From the NCBI GenBank assembly GCA_041393395.1, contig JAWKKG010000006.1, positions 186,001-250,000 of the forward strand: a stretch of 64,000 nucleotides of DNA, read 5' to 3'. This document shows positions 60,838 through 64,000 of this stretch, one piece after another. Under the pieces are notes generated by a model that saw only the letters and a program-made list of their open reading frames with translations, was not told the origin of the DNA and searched no databases. Within the stretch, counting starts at the first letter, position 1; every line of letters starts with the position of its first letter. The stretch is from JAGQIB01 sp041393395 (lineage in GTDB: Bacteria > ARS69). The translations under genes and the position numbers were made by a program.

Positions 60838-61353
60838 TCAACGCAGGGAGTCCAGCTCGCCGGAGTACGACAGCCGTCCGTCTCCGAAGTTCCCGGAAAC
60901 GGCGAGCTCACCGGCAACATCCCCGGTCAGGGACATGCGGCCGTCGACGTCGCCTCCCGCCCGAACCTGCGCCGTGTAGATCAACGTGCCGGAGGCGGCG
61001 ACCCCGTCGACCGTGCCGACGAACGTGCCGTGAGCGATCCACTCCTCATCGTACTTCCCGAGGACCGGGGGATTCTCGCACGGGCCATGCACCAGAATCC
61101 GGTAGTCCATCTCGAACGAGCCCGCGAGCGCTTCCCCCGCAACGGCATAGGCCTGGCGCAGGTCCACCACGCAGCATCCTCCGGCGTCGACTCGGGTGGG
61201 ACGCTCTCGCGGTGGCCCGGCGGGAGCGAATGTTCCGGAGACTTCCATCTTGCCCCTCCCGTGACCGGAGGGATCCCCGGCCGAGCTCGGCGGCGCGAGA
61301 AGAAGTGCCGAACCCGCCGCCAGAACCTTCCAGGACATCGTTCTCGAGAACAT
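60838..61353 (-). CDS. Exported protein of unknown function
   Basis: Predicted 171-residue protein with a signal peptide (core WKVLAAGSALLLAPPSSAG). ATG 61353 has GGAGAGG upstream. The mature part is beta-rich with Gly and Asp (MEVSGTFAPAG, GSFEMDYRILVHG, HGTFVGTVDGVAASGTLIYTAQV, GELAVSGNFGDGRLSYSGEL), reminiscent of DUF3224-like or lipocalin-type barrels, without certainty. It contains a CC pair in the middle. It is the first gene of the minus-strand accessory run. Confidence 0.68.
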   Translation of the reverse strand: MFSRTMSWKVLAAGSALLLAPPSSAGDPSGHGRGKMEVSGTFAPAGPPRERPTRVDAGGCCVVDLRQAYAVAGEALAGSFEMDYRILVHGPCENPPVLGKYDEEWIAHGTFVGTVDGVAASGTLIYTAQVRAGGDVDGRMSLTGDVAGELAVSGNFGDGRLSYSGELDSLR

Positions 61354-61621
61354 CCCAACCTCTCCGCGAGGGCTACATCGGCGGGCACCCGCGCGAGGCG
61401 TGCCCTGCGAACAGCGTGGCAAAGGGACGCGTCCGCCGCAAGTGCCTTGGCGAGCGGGAGCCGATCGCCATCGCCCCTTCCGACGGTCGATTGCAGGGGC
61501 CGGCCGCTTCGGAGTTCCGCTCCGCGGCCGCGCGCTCCCCCGCACCCGAGCGGCCCGAGTGCTTGAGAGCGTAACACGAGGTATGCTACGTTCGGTTCAC
61601 ACGAAAAGGAGGGGTGACACG

Positions 61622-62227
61622 ATGAGGACTCCAATGTATCTGACAGTCCTCGCTGTCCTCATGATCGACGCGTCCGTTGCTCGGGCGGCCACGATCGACT
61701 TCGAGGACTTCGATCTCGTAGGTGGTCCCTTTCTGGACGTGCCGGAGTCCCTGCCCTTCTCGAACGTCGACGGATCGGGCGTGGATGTGACCATCAACGG
61801 GGGCGCGGACAACCGAATCTACGATGTGTTTCAGTACGGGCACGACGCGGACGCCGTCGGTCAGGCGCTCATCGACTGGCCGTGGCCGAGCGGCTCGAAT
61901 CCGGCCGGCACGGAGATGCTGTTCAGCGTCTCCGTTTCCGAGGTTACCCTGCGAGCCGGGGACTTCGGCAGCGACGACGATAGCCCGCTTCTTCTTCGGG
62001 CGTTCGACATCAACGACGTCGAGATCGGATCGGACAGCGTCGATTGGCCCGTGACCGCACATCCCCCGTTTGCGACGCTTTCGGTGGCGGCCGCGGGGAT
62101 TCGCAAGGTGATCTTCTCGTCCGGCGGACTCTTTGCCGGCAGCGTCTTCATCGACGATGTCACGTTCTCGACCTCGGTCTCGGTGGAAGCGGAGACCTGG
62201 GGCGGAATCAAGGCGCTCTATCGTTAG
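61622..62227 (+). CDS. Secreted protein ending in the WGxIKA motif
   Basis: Protein of 201 residues with a signal peptide (MYLTVLAVLMIDASVARAAT) and a near-ideal Shine-Dalgarno sequence (AAGGAGGGGTGA). The mature part starts TIDFEDFDLVGGPF, continues as a jelly-roll-like beta fold (VSEVTLRAGDFGSDDDSPLLLRAFDINDVEIG, RKVIFSSGGLFAGSVFIDDVTF), and ends ETWGGIKALYR. The tail matches the end of the secreted protein at 54254-54892. The function is unknown. It is possibly a surface protein. Confidence 0.75.
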   Translation: MRTPMYLTVLAVLMIDASVARAATIDFEDFDLVGGPFLDVPESLPFSNVDGSGVDVTINGGADNRIYDVFQYGHDADAVGQALIDWPWPSGSNPAGTEMLFSVSVSEVTLRAGDFGSDDDSPLLLRAFDINDVEIGSDSVDWPVTAHPPFATLSVAAAGIRKVIFSSGGLFAGSVFIDDVTFSTSVSVEAETWGGIKALYR

Positions 62228-62315
62228 CAAGCGCCCCGAAGCGTCTGCCCCCTCTGCCCGAGCTCATGGATCGGTGCGACGCGGCCGACCTAGTTGTCGT
62301 TTCTGAGGACGTTGT

Positions 62316-63242
62316 TCATCGAGTTGCCTCGAGCTTGGCGATTGGAGTGAGCCTCCCGATGCCGTGATGGGGCCGACGGTGATTGTACTTCTCGAGCCAG
62401 GGCCGCAGGGCTCTGGCTCGAGTCTTGGAGTTCCGGTACGGCCGAGCGTACGCCCATTCCCGGATCAGGGTCTGGATGAAGCGCTCGGCTTTTCCGTTGG
62501 TCTTGGGGGTGTAGGGTCGGGTCCTCAGGTGACGGATCTGGAGATTCTGGCAGGCCTTCCGGTGGTCTTTGGAGATGTAGGCCGACCCGTTGTCGGTCAT
62601 GACGCGCTCCACGTGGACTCCCTGCGATCGAAACCAGGCGACCGCCCGGCGGAGGAAGGGTGCCGCGGAAGCACCTCGCTCGTCCTGGAGGATCTCCACG
62701 TACGACGCTCGACTGCAGTCGTCCACGCAGACGTGCACGTACTCCCAGCCGGCCCCTCTCACTCGGGTGCGTCGATCGCCGTGGATGCGATGCCCGACGC
62801 GCACGATTCTCCCGAGCTTCTTGATGTCCACGTGCAGGAGCTCTCCCGGTCGAGCCCGTTCGTACCGGATCGGTTTCGGCTTGGGATCCAGATTCGACAG
62901 GCGACTCAGTCCGAGACGCTTGAGGATCAGCGACACGGTCGAGATCGCCATTCGCAGTCGCTCCGCGATCCGAAACGAGCTCCAGCGTCGACGACGCAGG
63001 ACCTCGATCCGCTTCACGATCCGTGGTGGAGTGGCGGTGGGCATTCGCCGGGGGGCCGAGCTGCGGTCCCGAAGGCCGTCCACGCCGCCCTCTCGATACC
63101 GGGTCAGCCACTTGTAGGCCGTTCGGGGGCTGATCCCCAGGCCGTCCGCCGTGACCGCCACGGGAAGGCCCTCCCCAATCACCCGCTGGATGAGGAGTTC
63201 TCTACTGGCCGGGGTCGTCTTCGCGTTAGGATGGAGATTCAT
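62316..63242 (-). mobile_element. IS481-family transposase, apparently intact
   Basis: Transposase of 308 residues. The N-terminal helix-turn-helix region (GLGISPRTAYKWLTRYREGGVDGL) is followed by the DDE catalytic core: Asp in LLHVDIKKLG, Asp in VMTDNGSAY and Glu in NGKAERFIQTLIREW, then YNHRRPHHGIG. These are the features of IS481. No frameshift is present, so it is probably active. The ends both show a short TTGTC-like start, but I could not define terminal inverted repeats or a target duplication. Confidence 0.88.
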
Positions 63243-63398
63243 TCGGGGTGCCTCTCGGGAATAGGACCTTAGACAAGCCCCATTCTCTACGAGGACCCCG
63301 AATGAACAACCTCCTTGGAAGCCACATCTAGCGCGCTCGCTCCCCTGCGGCCCACGTGACAGAGAGGATCCGTCCGGCGCAAGTTCCTGTTGGGCAGA

Positions 63399-63899
63399 CT
63401 ACTCCTCCGAACCAAACTGAGGCATCGCAAGATCGGTCGCCTCAATGCCGGCGCCGTAGCTGTGCCACCATTCCATCCAAGCGTGCCGAAGCGCCGCGTG
63501 CTCGTCTGGCTCGGGGTACGCGGCCAGCTGGCGAGGTGTCTCGATTCCCAGGCCAAGGCGAATTCGATGGTCCTGACCGGCCAGCTTCAGCGCGTACAGG
63601 ACCTGGGTCACCTCGTAGGGGGATTCGGACTCCGCCAGAACGCGAATCAGATCAGGCAATGCCGGCGCGCCGATGATCGCGAGTTGTTCTGGGGCCTCGT
63701 ACCACTCTACGCACAGGTCCTCCAAGGGCCGGAAGGCGACGTACGAAGTGTCGCCGAGGCGCTCCACGTAGAACTGAATCTTCGCGCCAATGTCCGTGTC
63801 AGGCCAGGGGTGCACCAAGTCCGACACATCGCGAACCCCTTCGGGGCACGGATTCGCCAGCCCACCCATCGACGCCAGCATGATCAGGTGCAACATCAT
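63399..63899 (-). CDS. Exported protein of unknown function
   Basis: Predicted 166-residue protein with a short hydrophobic N-terminus (MMLHLIMLASMGGLA) that acts as a signal peptide. The mature part is helical (DIGAKIQFYVERLGD, LAIIGAPALPDLIRVLAESESPYEVTQVLYALKLAG) with a HEAT-like repeat look. It ends in a Trp-rich segment (AWMEWWHSYGAG). No family is recognised. About 100 bases without a gene follow up to the window end. The GC content is lower than in most of the window, and it lies next to the IS element. Confidence 0.65.
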   Translation of the reverse strand: MMLHLIMLASMGGLANPCPEGVRDVSDLVHPWPDTDIGAKIQFYVERLGDTSYVAFRPLEDLCVEWYEAPEQLAIIGAPALPDLIRVLAESESPYEVTQVLYALKLAGQDHRIRLGLGIETPRQLAAYPEPDEHAALRHAWMEWWHSYGAGIEATDLAMPQFGSEE

Positions 63900-64000
63900 C
63901 CGAACTCCCGCCTATCGTCTTGCGCTTCAGCCGCTAGCTAGTCCCAAGCGGAAGGCCTTCTGCGCCGCACCCAATGCGGAACAGACGATCCAGTGCAGGA

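Noticed and set aside
55245..61353. Integron cassette array
   Set aside because: No GTTRRRY-type recombination sites or attC folds were seen between the genes, several of which overlap.
62280..63300. Terminal inverted repeats and target duplication of the IS481 element
   Set aside because: Both sides show only a short TTGTC-like match, too little to set the boundaries.
1..64000. CRISPR array or replication origin
   Set aside because: No regularly spaced direct repeats, no cas genes, no dnaA and no DnaA-box cluster were found.

Overview
The window is very GC-rich and gene-dense, and it comes from a Gram-negative-type bacterium. Outer-membrane beta-barrels, lipoproteins and several secreted proteins are present. 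Three secreted proteins end in a beta-sandwich of the kind used for C-terminal sorting (SPNP start, D-x-x-GR-x-V core, G-x-YFVR finish). Together with the gene mix this suggests an uncultured FCB-type lineage such as Candidatus Eisenbacteria, Krumholzibacteriota or Latescibacterota. That placement is inference. A tRNA for selenocysteine (1997-2094, minus) shows the organism probably inserts selenocysteine.

Layout: 1-7243 (minus) is housekeeping: lepA (partial), lepB, a DUF5683 protein, tRNA-Sec, ridA, glmS, glmM, tRNA-Thr, tRNA-Phe and galE. 7544-13837 (plus) holds a small orphan protein with its own promoter and terminator, then a tight operon of a YfhO-type membrane protein, a MOSC protein, a lipoprotein resembling a catalytically dead sulfatase, and a second large membrane protein. 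A third membrane glycosyltransferase-like gene converges from the minus strand. 15417-17684 carries a divergent ispH, a TerB-like protein and an HD hydrolase. 18054-21025 (minus) has a LytS/LytTR two-component pair and an outer-membrane barrel. A 132-nt strongly self-complementary element (21263-21394) precedes a CoA-dependent oxoamine synthase, followed by SpoIIAA-like, DUF72 and glycosidase-like genes.

24889-33641 is a metal-handling region: the copper ATPase copA with two envelope proteins downstream; then, divergently, a Cys/His-rich mini-protein, an outer-membrane barrel, a metal-binding protein and an ABC permease without an ATPase; then a TPC-type P1B ATPase. 34297-39315 (minus) is an operon of dipeptidase, two membrane proteins and a sulfotransferase. 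39508-50258 contains secreted proteins around a sigma factor / zinc-finger protein / TPR-CHAT caspase-like protease operon, with a subtilisin-type lipoprotein nearby. 50323-54227 is a molybdate or tungstate set (ABC transporter, MoaD-like carrier, divergent E1-like protein, small exported protein).

54254-61353 (minus) is a pocket of short accessory genes (methyltransferase, three GNATs, DUF1801, DinB, VOC-SnoaL fusion, PNPOx fold) with a tspO remnant. The window closes with a secreted protein, an IS481-family transposase and a hypothetical protein. Two unrelated secreted proteins (54254-54892 and 61622-62227) share a C-terminal W-G-x-I-K-A motif.
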